Assembly: GCA_036303105.1 (NCBI GenBank)
Contig: JAXJBF010000013.1
Coordinates: 1-5,846 of the forward strand
From: UMGS1590 sp036303105
Lineage (GTDB): Bacteria; Bacillota; Peptococcia; Peptococcales; Peptococcaceae
Direction: 5' to 3'
DNA: 5,846 nt
This document shows, piece by piece, positions 5,760-5,846 of the stretch. A program made the position numbers and the translations under genes. The notes below the pieces were generated by a model. The model did no database searches and was not told where the DNA came from. It worked only from the letters and a program-made list of their open reading frames with translations. Position 1 is the stretch's first letter, and every line of letters starts with the position of its first letter.

Positions 5760-5775
5760 ATGCAAACTGTATCAA
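5760..5775. promoter_or_regulatory. CcpA cre-like site upstream of the GRE gene
   Basis: On the plus strand ATGCAAACTGTATCAA matches the degenerate cre consensus WTGNNARCGNWWWCAW at every specified position except the central G. It would lie just downstream of the inferred GRE transcription start, a position where CcpA blocks elongation in other Bacillota. The mismatch is in the most conserved dinucleotide, so the call is tentative. Confidence 0.3.
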
Positions 5776-5785
5776 TCTATGTTAA

Positions 5786-5814
5786 AAGTTATCATGAAAT
5801 GAGCGTGCTGTCAA
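5786..5814 (-). promoter_or_regulatory. Probable promoter of the GRE-activase unit
   Basis: A perfect TTGACA (5814-5809, minus strand) is followed after 17 bp by TAACTT (5791-5786). This is a weak -10, but it is preceded by TGA (5794-5792 region), giving an extended -10. Transcription would start near 5779, leaving a leader of about 58 nt that contains the cre-like site and the ribosome binding site AGAGAGG (5736-5730). The rest of the right edge (5815-5846) is AT-rich with nothing else recognised. Confidence 0.5.
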
Positions 5815-5846
5815 TCCAATACCCTGTAAAATGAAAAAATATTGCA

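Noticed and set aside
5737..5766. Promoter close to the GRE gene (TTTGCA/TTGCAT with TATAGA/TAGAAT)
   Set aside because: The spacing is acceptable, but transcription would start inside or past the AGAGAGG ribosome binding site, so the upstream TTGACA promoter is preferred.

Overview
The window suggests an anaerobic, fairly GC-rich member of the Bacillota, probably of the Clostridia or a relative. The evidence is strong AGGAGG-type ribosome binding sites, -10 boxes close to TATAAT, intrinsic terminators with U-tracts, a YjdF-family gene behind a structured leader that fits the yjdF riboswitch, and an oxygen-sensitive glycyl radical enzyme (GRE) with its radical-SAM activase. No rRNA, tRNA, CRISPR array or mobile element was seen. 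The lineage is an inference.

Left part, plus strand (1-2549). After the last 19 codons of an unidentified gene come three genes that look like separate transcription units, each with its own promoter signal and followed by a strong hairpin terminator. They are a flavodoxin-fold flavoprotein with a compact four-cysteine motif (222-848), a YjdF/DUF2992 protein (1083-1499) and a ten-helix EamA-type transporter (1612-2502). The yjdF gene has a leader of about 155 nt made of consecutive hairpins. The leader ends in a helix that pairs the whole Shine-Dalgarno sequence, so translational control is likely.

Right part, minus strand (2556-5846). A two-gene unit reads leftward: a 789-residue GRE (3352-5721) followed by its activating enzyme (2556-3296). 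A 20-bp inverted repeat (2502-2548) separates this unit from the transporter gene and can terminate transcription from both sides. Between the two minus-strand genes lies a GC-rich hairpin followed by five U. It sits exactly between the activase's Shine-Dalgarno sequence and its start codon. The GRE promoter probably starts about 60 bp upstream of the gene, with a CcpA cre-like site just downstream of the inferred start of transcription.

The most interesting item is the GRE. Its overall sequence resembles the glycerol-dehydratase-like GREs, but its thiyl-radical cysteine lies in Gly-Cys-Val-Val-Pro-His rather than the Gly-Cys-Val-Glu usual for the dehydratases, decarboxylases and C-S/C-N lyases of that group. 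It also differs from the Cys-Cys pair of pyruvate formate-lyase. Its substrate cannot be named from sequence. The left-hand genes (flavoprotein, azaaromatic-sensing leader with YjdF, small-molecule exporter) could together form a response to planar nitrogenous compounds, but only their adjacency supports this.
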